A DNA stretch of 64,000 nt from Myxococcota bacterium (lineage in GTDB: Bacteria > Myxococcota_C > UBA6777): assembly GCA_023150835.1 (NCBI GenBank), contig JAKLKB010000005.1, positions 30,992 to 94,991 on the forward strand. The letters run 5' to 3'. Under the pieces are notes generated by a model that saw only the letters and a list, made by a program, of their open reading frames with translations, was not told the origin of the DNA and ran no database searches. A program made the translations under genes and the position numbers. Of the stretch, positions 1 to 8,732 are shown in pieces. Each line of letters opens with the position of its first letter. The stretch's first letter is position 1.

Positions 1-821
1 AAGCTCTTGCGTTGCGTCACTCCTTCGCGTGGACGAAAGACCAAGCTCACGCTCTCTTGCGAGCGCAGCGCTCCCTCTAACACCGTCGCATCGGTGGCGC
101 TTTGCAGGCGTACCCCCAACGGAAGACCGCTGACTTCTTGTTCGGGTGGCAGACGCAGGCGAAGTTGTGACACGGGACTTGGGGGGAGTTGGAAGGCCAA
201 CACAGATCCACGAGGCGTATGACGGATCGCACTTCCTGCATCGATCCACAAACGCCCTTGCGACGGCCCCCACACGTCCAACACAAAGCCAGCGCTTGTT
301 GCGCGCACGCTGCCCAGAATGCCCGAGAGTTCGACATTTGATACGGCAAATCCGCTCATCGGCAAAAAGATCCGCTGCCATCCTTGGCGTGCGACACGCA
401 GTTTCATCTCGATCCGCAGACGAGCTTGTTGGCCTTGCCAGACGGCCCCTTCGCAATGAACGCGCTTCAACAACCATCGCATCGGAGCCTGCTTGGTTTC
501 AGCGGATTGTTGCGCAACCCACGCTTGCCAACGCGCATACAACTGGCCGTATGGAACGACCACACCATCGGCTTGATCTTGCAACAAGCTTTGCCAAGCC
601 TCGACAGGCGTCCAGATCAAACGCAACGAGGGAAAAGACTCCGAGGGTTTCGGCCTTGTAAGACGTGGGCCATGACTCCCGTCCCATCGAGAAAAAGATG
701 CACCCGTTCCATCTAAAAACGGACTCGGTTTGCCCGCAAATGCCGCCTGTTGTGCGCCCCACTTCCACACGCACACACACACGACGCACATCCACCAACG
801 AAGGAGGTTTTGGTTCTCCAT
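1..821 (-). CDS. Large secreted protein, paralogue of the next gene (3' end missing)
   Basis: An open frame runs from an ATG at 821 off the left edge with no stop (273 codons visible). A strong ribosome binding site (AAGGAGGA, complement of 831-838) sits about 9 bases upstream. The start lies 5 bases past the stop of the preceding gene, so the two are surely co-transcribed. The protein opens with a short polar stretch and a hydrophobic segment (WWMCVVCVCVW) ending near AFA, a plausible signal peptide. The following region matches the first 200 residues of the upstream protein in order and spacing, for example LRVARQGWQRIFLP here and LRVLRDKGWVRVSLP there. I do not recognise the family. It is probably an extracytoplasmic, beta-rich protein. 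The 3' end is outside the window. Confidence 0.8.
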   Translation of the reverse strand, partial: MENQNLLRWWMCVVCVCVWKWGAQQAAFAGKPSPFLDGTGASFSRWDGSHGPRLTRPKPSESFPSLRLIWTPVEAWQSLLQDQADGVVVPYGQLYARWQAWVAQQSAETKQAPMRWLLKRVHCEGAVWQGQQARLRIEMKLRVARQGWQRIFLPMSGFAVSNVELSGILGSVRATSAGFVLDVWGPSQGRLWIDAGSAIRHTPRGSVLAFQLPPSPVSQLRLRLPPEQEVSGLPLGVRLQSATDATVLEGALRSQESVSLVFRPREGVTQRKS

Positions 822-826
822 CACGA

Positions 827-3800
827 TCAATCCTCCTTTTTACCCGTTTTTTTCGCCGCTGGGGTCTTGGCTTTGGCGGTGGACTTTGGCGCAGCGGAGT
901 CCACCTCAGCAGAGGTGTTTTGTTGAGGCTTGTTCGTTTGGGAGGTTGCGCTGCCTGACGAAGTTTCTGGAGCCGCACTGGCTTCGGGCACATTGGCAAC
1001 TGTCTTCGCGGTCGTGCCAGCAACCGTCTTCTCGGTCGTTTGGGTAGAAACAGGCGGAGCAGATGAAGAGGTCTTGCTCGATGTTGCCGATCCCGCTTTG
1101 TAATTGTCCAAGACCGCAAGATCATCGCCCTCATCGGACGGGATAGTTGGAAGCGGTGAAGCCGACGGACTCGGCGCGGTTTTGGGAGCAGATGAAGCCG
1201 ACGGACTTGGCGCGGTTTGTGGGTTCGCTTCGGCCAGCTTCGCCCAACGATCATCTCCGCCGAGGTTTGCGGCTCCCACCAACATCTGCCAGCGTTCGCC
1301 CGCGTTGCGGAACAAAGCGATCCCCATCCATCCCACCGACAACATCGCCACCGACACCGAGGCAGAATACAGCAAATGCACCCACGCCACAGGCAACAGG
1401 CTCGAACCAAACAACAGCAACAAAAAGGCGAACGTCGCAAGCCGTAGCCGCTGAATCCCCTGTTGTAACGGGCTTCCTAGCACCAACAGCACCACAAACA
1501 TCACCAAAAACGCCGCCAGTTCCAAAGCCCATTGCAACCAAGGACTGCGAAAGGCCACGTTGACACGGACGTTTCCAGAGCGCGATACAAACGCTTTGTA
1601 TTTTGCACGACGCGGAAACTGCGTAGACATCTCTCCCGCAGCCCCCACAAGCCCGGCATATTCGCCCGATAACGTCCCCCAAAATCCACCATCCCACGCC
1701 GAAACCCACAACGCCTCACGCAAGATCTGCCACATCCCCCGCACATTCAAGCGATGCCACATCGACGTATCGTAGGCCACATACGACGGATTCTTGGGCA
1801 GATGCAGACGCAACGTACTTCGCAACACAGGCGTATCCACCAAGATCGGGCCTTGGTAAGCCAAACTTCCCGACCACTGATCCAATCGCGTCTTGTTGGG
1901 CAAGGCATGGCGATAACGCACGATCAACGGAAAGACTTGGCCATCGTTTCGCTGCACCAGATCCACCAACAACTCACCTTTTGCATCCAACTCGAAACGA
2001 TATCGATCACGCTCTGCCACCCGCAAGGAAAGCACCTGTGCTTCTTGTGGCAACTTGACCTTCAAAAACTGACGGCCCCGATTGCGGATCTGCGCCATCG
2101 CCAAGACTTGGACCTCGCCTTCCATATTGACCACCGCTTCGATGTGCATCACGGGAACCACCGCACTCAACACTTGTGCATAACGATGGCGACGCAAGTA
2201 GATCTTCAAAGCAGGCGGTTCTTTTTCACGCGAACGCAACACCCGAGACACTTTGGTTCCTGACGCAAACGACGGGATATCCGAGACATCCACACGTGTG
2301 ATCCCTCGCGTCTCTTCGTCTTGCAATGACAAGCTCTCTTCTTTCTTTAATCCCCAATACACCTCTTGGCGCAAAGCCCCCGGGATCACAAATGCAGGCA
2401 ATACCACATCGCGCAAAGCTCCTACATCCATCGCCTTTTTGAAGGGGTAGGCGTAGGTAAACGACACCAAAAAATGCGCATCACGCGGGATGCGGCGATC
2501 CATCAACAAGGTATACGTCGTCTTGCCTTGCTTCTCTTCTTTTCGGGTTTCACGGACGATCGTCGTGATCTGGATGCGCTTTGCCACTTCCGAAGACACC
2601 GTAAATTGAAGCTGCTTGGTCCCTGCAAAACGCACTTGATATCGCAACGTCCCCTCGATCCGATAGCCATCTTCGCGCAGTTGCACAGGCAACCAAGCCT
2701 GCGCTTCGATCGCCGTAGCTTTCCGACGCAGCTTGACTTTCCCCTCGGCAGGACGGCCCACATAGCGAAACGCTTGACGCAACGGATAACGCCCACCTCG
2801 TCCCAACGCCGCCACTTCGTCGATATCTTCGACCGACATCAGCCCCTTCAAACCTTCGGTCTCAAGGTCCAGATGGCGTGGCAACAACAAGCCCACCTCG
2901 CCACGTTCGCTCTCCAATCCCAACGGCTCAATCAACGGAATCGCCAACGTATCCGCCAAAGTATGCTTTCGCTGCATCCGCACCTGACAACGATGCACCA
3001 AACCACTCTGATAACGCACACGACCAAACAGCCGCTGCAAGGCTTGGAGCGAACGCGGACTCGTCAACCGCTCACGCAACAAACTCTCCGAAGACCCGAT
3101 CTGTTGCAAAAGGTCCCATCCCATCTGGTGTTTCAACGTCGCCCAAAGCTGCTGCGCTGAGACTTGGCGGATCTGCACAGGCCCCCCGATCTTGTCCTTT
3201 AACGTCACCACCAAAGTGTCCTTCCCTTCGAGGTAATGATCTTCCATCGAAGGACACGTCACCTGCAACAACTTCCAGTCCGCAGGGATCCGAAAACGCA
3301 GGCGATCCACTCCCGCACGCTCGATCTGAAACGCCACATTTGTCCACAACATCGCTTGCTCTTCATCCAATTGAAGCTGATGTGCGACACGGCCCCGCAA
3401 GCGCGGCTGGATCTTTTCGAGCGTCACCGTCAAACTGTAATCCGTCGAAAGATACGAAAAAGCCTGCTGAGGAGCGCTGGTCTTGTTGATGCGGGCGTAT
3501 TCTTCGGGATCGATCTGGTTGACGCCTTGTTGTGCGGGGATCTTGATCTGCAACGCACCATCCACGCGCAACGCGATCCCTCCGTGTTGCCAAGCCGCTC
3601 CCTCGACACGTACCTTCGGGATCTCCACTCGTTCGGGCGTCTTCGGCCAGATCTGCTCAAACTCCAAACGCAGCGACTGGCTGCCTTTCAGCGTCTTTCG
3701 CCACAGCAACACAAGGATCTGTGCATCGTTGTGTTTGCGCGTGCGCCATCGCAAAAGCTGTCCACCCGCATCCACCGAGATCAAACGATTTCCCGCAGGC

Positions 3801-4690
3801 AAATGGATCTCCGTCGTATCCTGCCCCCCGCGCAAGATCCGCAAGCCGATATCTGCCCGCATCCGCAACGCCCCTTCGCTCAACACGCAATCCAGTTGGG
3901 TTTGCGCCGACAAGATCGTCCGACTCCCCGTCTGGACCTGTTGGCGCGGAAACCACCGCAACAACAAGGCACTCTGCGGACCCAACTGCAACGTCGCGGT
4001 CGCTTCGTCGCCCTTACTCACCAACGGCGCAGATTCCCCATTGACCGACATCTGAAGCCCTTTGCCTTGAACGCTGATCTGCAACTGTGTCTGTGGCGTC
4101 GGAGGGATCGAGATCTGCGCCTCACGCCAACCCCCTTGGCGCTTTGCTTGGCCTTGAAACACCAAGTGCAGCTTGTGGACGCCTGCTCCCTGCACCAACA
4201 AGTGCGGTGTTCCCCCTTGTCTTGCCGAAGAAAACAACAAAGCCGGCTTTCCGTCCAGATGTGCCGTCCACAGCGGCAACCCTTGGAAGGGCAATGACAC
4301 GCGCACCCACCCTTTGTCTCGCAAAACACGCAACGCGAGATCGGCCTCCAACAACACCTGCTCGCCCTGCACGCGCACCCGATACGTCGCGTGTGTCAAC
4401 ACCGCTGACACAGGCACCTGTTGAGAACGCTGTTTCTGCCAACGTTTCAGGATATCCATCAACACGCTGTACTGCTCGCGTGAAAGAAACACCCCCTCTT
4501 CCTTCATCACTTGTCCGAGCCGATGATAGGGCACATACACGCGCACTTCTCGCAAGGTCTCAATCTTCTCGCTGTTCGTCGGACGCGAAGACGGCCCACT
4601 CTCCGCCTTCACCACACCCATCGCACCCCACCATGACCCCAACAAGGCCAAAGCACACCATAGACCGCACCACCGTCGTCTCTCAAGCAT
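827..4690 (-). CDS. Large exported membrane-anchored protein of unknown function
   Basis: A 1287-residue protein. Residues 1-30 form a signal peptide (basic start, hydrophobic core, end near VKA). About 1000 residues of beta-rich sequence follow without a domain I recognise. Two or three hydrophobic helices lie near residues 1035-1115 (for example AAFLVMFVVLLVLG and LATFAFLLLLFGSSLLPVAW). The last 170 residues are a low-complexity Ala/Ser/Pro/Thr/Lys tail that should be cytoplasmic. The topology is therefore a large periplasmic part with a C-terminal membrane anchor. The next gene downstream is a paralogue whose ATG lies 5 bases after this stop. The 124-base gap to the sugar epimerase gene upstream leaves open whether all are one operon. 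An envelope role is an inference from topology only. Confidence 0.85.
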   Translation of the reverse strand: MLERRRWCGLWCALALLGSWWGAMGVVKAESGPSSRPTNSEKIETLREVRVYVPYHRLGQVMKEEGVFLSREQYSVLMDILKRWQKQRSQQVPVSAVLTHATYRVRVQGEQVLLEADLALRVLRDKGWVRVSLPFQGLPLWTAHLDGKPALLFSSARQGGTPHLLVQGAGVHKLHLVFQGQAKRQGGWREAQISIPPTPQTQLQISVQGKGLQMSVNGESAPLVSKGDEATATLQLGPQSALLLRWFPRQQVQTGSRTILSAQTQLDCVLSEGALRMRADIGLRILRGGQDTTEIHLPAGNRLISVDAGGQLLRWRTRKHNDAQILVLLWRKTLKGSQSLRLEFEQIWPKTPERVEIPKVRVEGAAWQHGGIALRVDGALQIKIPAQQGVNQIDPEEYARINKTSAPQQAFSYLSTDYSLTVTLEKIQPRLRGRVAHQLQLDEEQAMLWTNVAFQIERAGVDRLRFRIPADWKLLQVTCPSMEDHYLEGKDTLVVTLKDKIGGPVQIRQVSAQQLWATLKHQMGWDLLQQIGSSESLLRERLTSPRSLQALQRLFGRVRYQSGLVHRCQVRMQRKHTLADTLAIPLIEPLGLESERGEVGLLLPRHLDLETEGLKGLMSVEDIDEVAALGRGGRYPLRQAFRYVGRPAEGKVKLRRKATAIEAQAWLPVQLREDGYRIEGTLRYQVRFAGTKQLQFTVSSEVAKRIQITTIVRETRKEEKQGKTTYTLLMDRRIPRDAHFLVSFTYAYPFKKAMDVGALRDVVLPAFVIPGALRQEVYWGLKKEESLSLQDEETRGITRVDVSDIPSFASGTKVSRVLRSREKEPPALKIYLRRHRYAQVLSAVVPVMHIEAVVNMEGEVQVLAMAQIRNRGRQFLKVKLPQEAQVLSLRVAERDRYRFELDAKGELLVDLVQRNDGQVFPLIVRYRHALPNKTRLDQWSGSLAYQGPILVDTPVLRSTLRLHLPKNPSYVAYDTSMWHRLNVRGMWQILREALWVSAWDGGFWGTLSGEYAGLVGAAGEMSTQFPRRAKYKAFVSRSGNVRVNVAFRSPWLQWALELAAFLVMFVVLLVLGSPLQQGIQRLRLATFAFLLLLFGSSLLPVAWVHLLYSASVSVAMLSVGWMGIALFRNAGERWQMLVGAANLGGDDRWAKLAEANPQTAPSPSASSAPKTAPSPSASPLPTIPSDEGDDLAVLDNYKAGSATSSKTSSSAPPVSTQTTEKTVAGTTAKTVANVPEASAAPETSSGSATSQTNKPQQNTSAEVDSAAPKSTAKAKTPAAKKTGKKED

Positions 4691-4814
4691 CCTCTTCCCT
4701 CGCTTCTTTGCTAGGTTGTTTTGCCAAACACAGATCGGTATAACACAGATCCCCCCCCAAACGCATCCCCCCCAAAAACGATCTAACTCCGCCCTTCCCC
4801 GTTGTCCTTGTGGC

Positions 4815-5849
4815 TTAATTTCGCCCCATCATCTCGTCGTCTTCGGCGTAAAAATCCAGATACCACGCGACAAACCGCCGCACGCCCTCTTGGATCGATG
4901 TCGCAGGTTGAAACTGCGTGACTGCCGCAAGTTCCGAGGCGTTCGCGTACGTCGCAGGAACATCGCCGGGCTGGATCGGCAACAGCTCCTTTTGGGCTTT
5001 CTTGCCGAGCGTCTCTTCGAGCGCTTCGATCATCTCCAACAAACGAACAGGTTGGTTGTTGCCGATATTAAACAGGCGATACGGTGCGGAACTTGTGGCA
5101 GGATCGGGATGCTGCGTAGAAAAAGCAGAGTTGGGCTGCGCAGGGTGATCGAGCAAACGAACGATGCCTTCGACGATATCATCCACATAGGTAAAATCGC
5201 GCTGCATATCGCCGTGATTGAAGACTTGGATCGGTTTTCCCGACAGGATGGCGCGTGTAAACAAAAACAACGCCATATCGGGCCTTCCCCAAGGGCCGTA
5301 CACCGTAAAAAATCGCAAACCTGACGTCGGGATCTGGTAGAGATGACTGTACGCATGGGCCATCAGCTCGTTGGCCCGCTTTGTGGCTGCGTAAAGGCTC
5401 ACAGGATGGGACACATCGTGATGCTCCGAAAATGGCATCGCTGTATTCATCCCATACACCGAGCTTGACGAAGCGTACAACAAGTGCTTGACGGGATGAT
5501 GACGGCATCCTTCGAGGATATGCAAAAACCCCATCATGTTGCTGTCGATGTAAGTGTAGGGATCGCGCAACGAATGGCGCACTCCTGCTTGTGCCGCAAG
5601 ATGGATCACATACGTGGGCTGCTGTTGCGCAAAGATCCGCTCCATCACCTCCCGCTCGCACAGATCGTTGCGAAAAAAGGTAAAGCCCTCAAACCCCCGC
5701 AAATGCCCAAGCCGCGCTTCTTTTAAACGCACATCGTAATAAGCGTTCACGTTGTCGAGTCCGATCACTTCGTCACCCCGCGCAAGCAACCGCAAACTCA
5801 CATGATACCCAATAAACCCCGCAACTCCCGTCACAAAGATACGCGCCAC
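4815..5849 (-). CDS. NAD-dependent UDP-glucuronate 4-epimerase-like protein
   Basis: A short-chain dehydrogenase/reductase-family nucleotide-sugar epimerase of 344 residues. It has an N-terminal Rossmann motif (VTGVAGFIG), a catalytic YAATK (Tyr-x3-Lys) preceded by the SSSSVYG serine, and the HLAAQAGVRHS and RFFTVYGPWGRPDMA blocks typical of the CapI/LpsL class, which interconverts UDP-glucuronate and UDP-galacturonate. The frame is open upstream to an ATG at 5882. GTG at 5849 is preferred because AAGGAG lies 6 bases before it and the protein then starts directly at the Rossmann strand. It sits 73 bases after a UDP-sugar dehydrogenase gene on the same strand, so the pair probably makes an acidic sugar for surface polysaccharide. 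A UDP-GlcNAc(A) 4-epimerase (WbpP/TviC type) is the alternative specificity. Confidence 0.9.
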   Translation of the reverse strand: MARIFVTGVAGFIGYHVSLRLLARGDEVIGLDNVNAYYDVRLKEARLGHLRGFEGFTFFRNDLCEREVMERIFAQQQPTYVIHLAAQAGVRHSLRDPYTYIDSNMMGFLHILEGCRHHPVKHLLYASSSSVYGMNTAMPFSEHHDVSHPVSLYAATKRANELMAHAYSHLYQIPTSGLRFFTVYGPWGRPDMALFLFTRAILSGKPIQVFNHGDMQRDFTYVDDIVEGIVRLLDHPAQPNSAFSTQHPDPATSSAPYRLFNIGNNQPVRLLEMIEALEETLGKKAQKELLPIQPGDVPATYANASELAAVTQFQPATSIQEGVRRFVAWYLDFYAEDDEMMGRN

Positions 5850-5922
5850 ATCCCACTCCTTGACCTTGTATTGGCCTTTCATCGACTCTTCGGCGTGGAA
5901 ACCCCCGTGTTGACGAGGCTTC

Positions 5923-7200
5923 TTAAAGACTCCAATAATGAAAACCTGTCGGGACTTGGTGAGGTCTCAAGATCGACTTGATATCGCCGATCACACCACC
6001 CGCATTCAGTCCTGCAAACAGTTGCGCAACGGGCATCTCTCGAAACATCCGATGCGCCACCGCCAAGATCACACCATCCAGATCCCTCATCTCTTCCCAT
6101 CCCACCAACGAAACACCGTACTCTTCAAATGCCTCGTGTGCGTTGGCGGTCGGATCGAACACCAGCGTTTTGACCCCAAATTCCTGCAATTCATGGAGGA
6201 TATCTGGCACGCGGCTGTTGCGCAGATCCGTCACATCTTCTTTAAAGGTCAAGCCCAATACTCCGATACGCTTTCCCGCAGGGGCCAGCCCCGAACGCAC
6301 CATCGTCTTGATCATCCGTTGCGCAACATACGCCCCCATTCCATCATTGATCCGACGCCCCGCCAAGATCACCGCTGGATGATAACCTGTCGCTTCCGCC
6401 TTTGCCGTCAGATAATACGGATCCACACCGATACAATGCCCCCCCACCAGACCGGGACGGAACGGCAGAAAGTTCCATTTGGTCCCCGCTGCCTCCAAAA
6501 CGTCTGTGGTTCGGATGCCAAGACGCTCAAAGATCAGCGCAAGCTCGTTCATTAGCGCGATATTGAGATCACGCTGCACGTTTTCGATCACCTTAGCTGC
6601 TTCCGCCACTTTGATCGAAGAAGCCCGATGCAAGCCGGCCTTTACAAACGCCCCGTACACCGAGGCCACCCGCTCAAGCGTTTCCTGATCTTCGCCTGCC
6701 ACGATCTTCACAACCCGCTCAAGCGTATGTTGCCGATCCCCCGGGTTGATCCGCTCTGGCGAGTAACCTAGCTTAAAATCACTGCGCGAAAGGCCCGATA
6801 CCCTCGCCAAGATCGGACCACAGATATCTTCCGTCACTCCGGGATACACCGTCGACTCATACACCACCACATCGCCTTTTTTGAGATAGCGCCCCACCGT
6901 TTCCGAGGCTTTCTCGACGATGCTCAAGTCCGGGTTGCGATCTGAATCGATCGGCGTCGGCACAGTCACAATAAAAAAAGTCGACTCTCGCATCTGTTCG
7001 GGATCGACCGTGAATTGGATCGCGAGATCGCGCAGACTTTCGGATTCCACTTCGCCCGTCCGATCCACTCCGCGCTGCAATTCTTCGATTCGGCTCTTTT
7101 GGATATCAAACCCCACCGTCCGAGAAAAATGACGCGCACACGCCACCGCCACAGGAAGCCCCACATAACCCAATCCCACCACAGCAATCTTTTCAGGCAT
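5923..7200 (-). CDS. UDP-sugar 6-dehydrogenase (TviB/WbpO-like)
   Basis: A 425-residue nucleotide-sugar dehydrogenase of the UDP-glucose/GDP-mannose dehydrogenase family. It oxidises C6 of a UDP-hexose to the uronate with two NAD+. Visible signatures are an N-terminal NAD-binding GLGYVGLP, VPTPI, ESTVYPG, YSPERINPG, the substrate-binding and catalytic block GLVGGHCIGVDPYYL (catalytic Cys), and a C-terminal LTFKEDVTDLRNSR. The DRTGEV segment and overall length resemble UDP-N-acetylhexosamine dehydrogenases (TviB/VipA, WbpO) more than UDP-glucose dehydrogenase. The frame continues upstream to 7365, but that stretch encodes a duplicated AAPPFARYLCEG peptide from an intergenic repeat. ATG 7200 begins exactly at the Rossmann fold and is chosen, although its ribosome binding site is weak. 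Confidence 0.92.
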   Translation of the reverse strand: MPEKIAVVGLGYVGLPVAVACARHFSRTVGFDIQKSRIEELQRGVDRTGEVESESLRDLAIQFTVDPEQMRESTFFIVTVPTPIDSDRNPDLSIVEKASETVGRYLKKGDVVVYESTVYPGVTEDICGPILARVSGLSRSDFKLGYSPERINPGDRQHTLERVVKIVAGEDQETLERVASVYGAFVKAGLHRASSIKVAEAAKVIENVQRDLNIALMNELALIFERLGIRTTDVLEAAGTKWNFLPFRPGLVGGHCIGVDPYYLTAKAEATGYHPAVILAGRRINDGMGAYVAQRMIKTMVRSGLAPAGKRIGVLGLTFKEDVTDLRNSRVPDILHELQEFGVKTLVFDPTANAHEAFEEYGVSLVGWEEMRDLDGVILAVAHRMFREMPVAQLFAGLNAGGVIGDIKSILRPHQVPTGFHYWSL

Positions 7201-7232
7201 CGTTTCTTTACCTTTGTTTTTTCTCACGCCGC

Positions 7233-7331
7233 TCCCTTCGCACAAGTATCGCGCAAAAGGAGGTGCTGCTTGTGTCTTCATCACCTCTTTATTCCCTTCG
7301 CACAAGTATCGCGCAAAAGGAGGTGCTGCTT
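7233..7331. repeat. Two 39-bp direct repeats, 60 bp apart
   Basis: The same 39 bases occur at 7233-7271 and 7293-7331, starting TCCCTTCGCACAAGTATCGC and ending AGGAGGTGCTGCTT. They lie in the leader of the sugar dehydrogenase gene. No third copy was noticed in the window. Confidence 0.9.
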
Positions 7332-7404
7332 TGTCTGGACCCTGCGCTTCTACGACCCACCGCACGTCTTAGCACACCCCAGCACGCACCCCAACACTCT
7401 TCTA

Positions 7405-8214
7405 TCAAAACAACGGATCATGCCCAAGGGCTTGCGCTTCGAGCGTCGGGATCCGATACTCGCGCCGCGCCACCAAGATCAAACGCGATGCCTCCAAATC
7501 ATACGCAGCCCCCTCCAGATCCCCGTACGCTTCCAAGCTAATAAACCCACACTGCTTGCACATATCGCTCAACTCCACTGCCGAATAAAGCTGCATATCC
7601 CACGTGAATTCACGCGTCTCTGCGCCATTAATCACGATCCAACGATTGTTGATCGAACGCCACGCATCCACCGCACGCCGCTCCTCCAACAAATACACTC
7701 CACCTTCTTCGCTCCAACTTCGCGCCACAAAATGCCGAATCAACAACTCTTTCCCCAACAAGTCCATCAAGAGCTGTCCCCCCGGGCGCAACGAATTGTG
7801 CATATTCTTGAGGGTCTTGAAATTCTCCTTTGGGTCCGCAAAATAACCAAAACTCGAAAACAAATTCAGTACCGCATGAAAACGACCCGGGCGAACAAAC
7901 CCGCGCATATCCCCCTGCACGACCTCCAGCGACAACCCTTCGGCATCCGCTTGCAAGCGCACCTTCTCCAAAAAACTTGCCGTCCGATCCACGCAGGTCA
8001 CCGCATATCCCCGACGCGCCAACTCCAACGCATGACGCCCCGGCCCACAAGCCACGTCCAAGATCTGCGCTCCTTCGGGCAAATTCAACAACGCCAACAT
8101 CTGCGTCACTTCTTGCTCTGCCCGCTCCCATCGCTGCGCCGAAAACAACACGGGCGACACCGCTTCCCAAAACGCATCGTCCTCATGCCACCTCTTCTCC
8201 GTACCCCTGCTCAT
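7405..8214 (-). CDS. Class I SAM-dependent methyltransferase
   Basis: A 269-residue protein with the Rossmann-type methyltransferase fold. Motif I is ILDVACGPGRHALELA, the post-I acidic residue is in VTCVDRT, a Gln-Gly-Asp-Met block (VVQGDMRGF) marks motif II, and NLFSSFGYF then LRPGGQLLMDLL mark the later strands. The substrate is unknown. The aromatic and serine residues after motif II fit small-molecule or lipid methyltransferases. An ATG at 8214 is used because GGGAGAAG lies about 7 bases upstream. The frame is open to 8295, but that extension overlaps the inverted-repeat element at 8260-8377 and is unlikely to be translated. It is 204 bases upstream of the sugar dehydrogenase start on the same strand. 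Confidence 0.88.
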   Translation of the reverse strand: MSRGTEKRWHEDDAFWEAVSPVLFSAQRWERAEQEVTQMLALLNLPEGAQILDVACGPGRHALELARRGYAVTCVDRTASFLEKVRLQADAEGLSLEVVQGDMRGFVRPGRFHAVLNLFSSFGYFADPKENFKTLKNMHNSLRPGGQLLMDLLGKELLIRHFVARSWSEEGGVYLLEERRAVDAWRSINNRWIVINGAETREFTWDMQLYSAVELSDMCKQCGFISLEAYGDLEGAAYDLEASRLILVARREYRIPTLEAQALGHDPLF

Positions 8215-8259
8215 CGCTTTCTTCTCCCAAGCTGCTTTCTGGCGCTGTTTTCTCTCTGG

Positions 8260-8377
8260 ATAGGACTTACGCAGTTCGATACGAAAAAGGCCCATGTTCG
8301 GGCGTGGGCGGTTCGCGAACCGCCCCTACAACGTTCTGATATCTCAGGGTTTCCCTTTTCAACTGCGTAACTCCTAT
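8260..8377. repeat. MITE-like element, family A
   Basis: A 118-bp intergenic element bounded by near-perfect 17-bp inverted repeats: ATAGGACTTACGCAGTT at 8260-8276 and the complement of ATAGGAGTTACGCAGTT at 8361-8377 (one mismatch). CTGG flanks both sides, a possible 4-bp target duplication. The centre has a perfect 20-bp palindrome at 8306-8325. There is no coding capacity. The termini resemble those of the element at 25800-25960. Confidence 0.75.
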
Positions 8378-8732
8378 CTGGAATCTTTTTTGTTCCCCAC
8401 GCAAACACCAAGTTTGCCCGAAGCCACGCCACCAACGCAACCCCCTCCGCTTTCCACCCCCCACCGCACTTCACGATCGCCTCGCCTTGCAGAAGCACAA
8501 CACCTTCGCTAAAGTACCCTCCACACAAACGCGGCGCTTTTTTTCTTCTCGCAGCCTCCCCCAACGTCACCGTCCTCACCCCATCCACACACCGCAGCGT
8601 TTGATTCTCTGACCCTTGCCATCGAGTTTTCCGCAAGGTGCGTCCCCTCAACCCAACCGCACATACGCGCCTGCGTTGTCGAGACTCGAACAAACCTCCA
8701 TTCCCAAACCTCTAGCCCCCGTGAGGTGGATC

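Noticed and set aside
3236..4297. 353-codon plus-strand frame opposite the large exported protein
   Set aside because: Arg/Gln/His-rich shadow of a well-supported minus-strand gene with signal peptide and ribosome site.
7015..8370. 451-codon plus-strand frame
   Set aside because: It spans the opposite strand of two recognised enzymes and two repeat elements, with biased composition.
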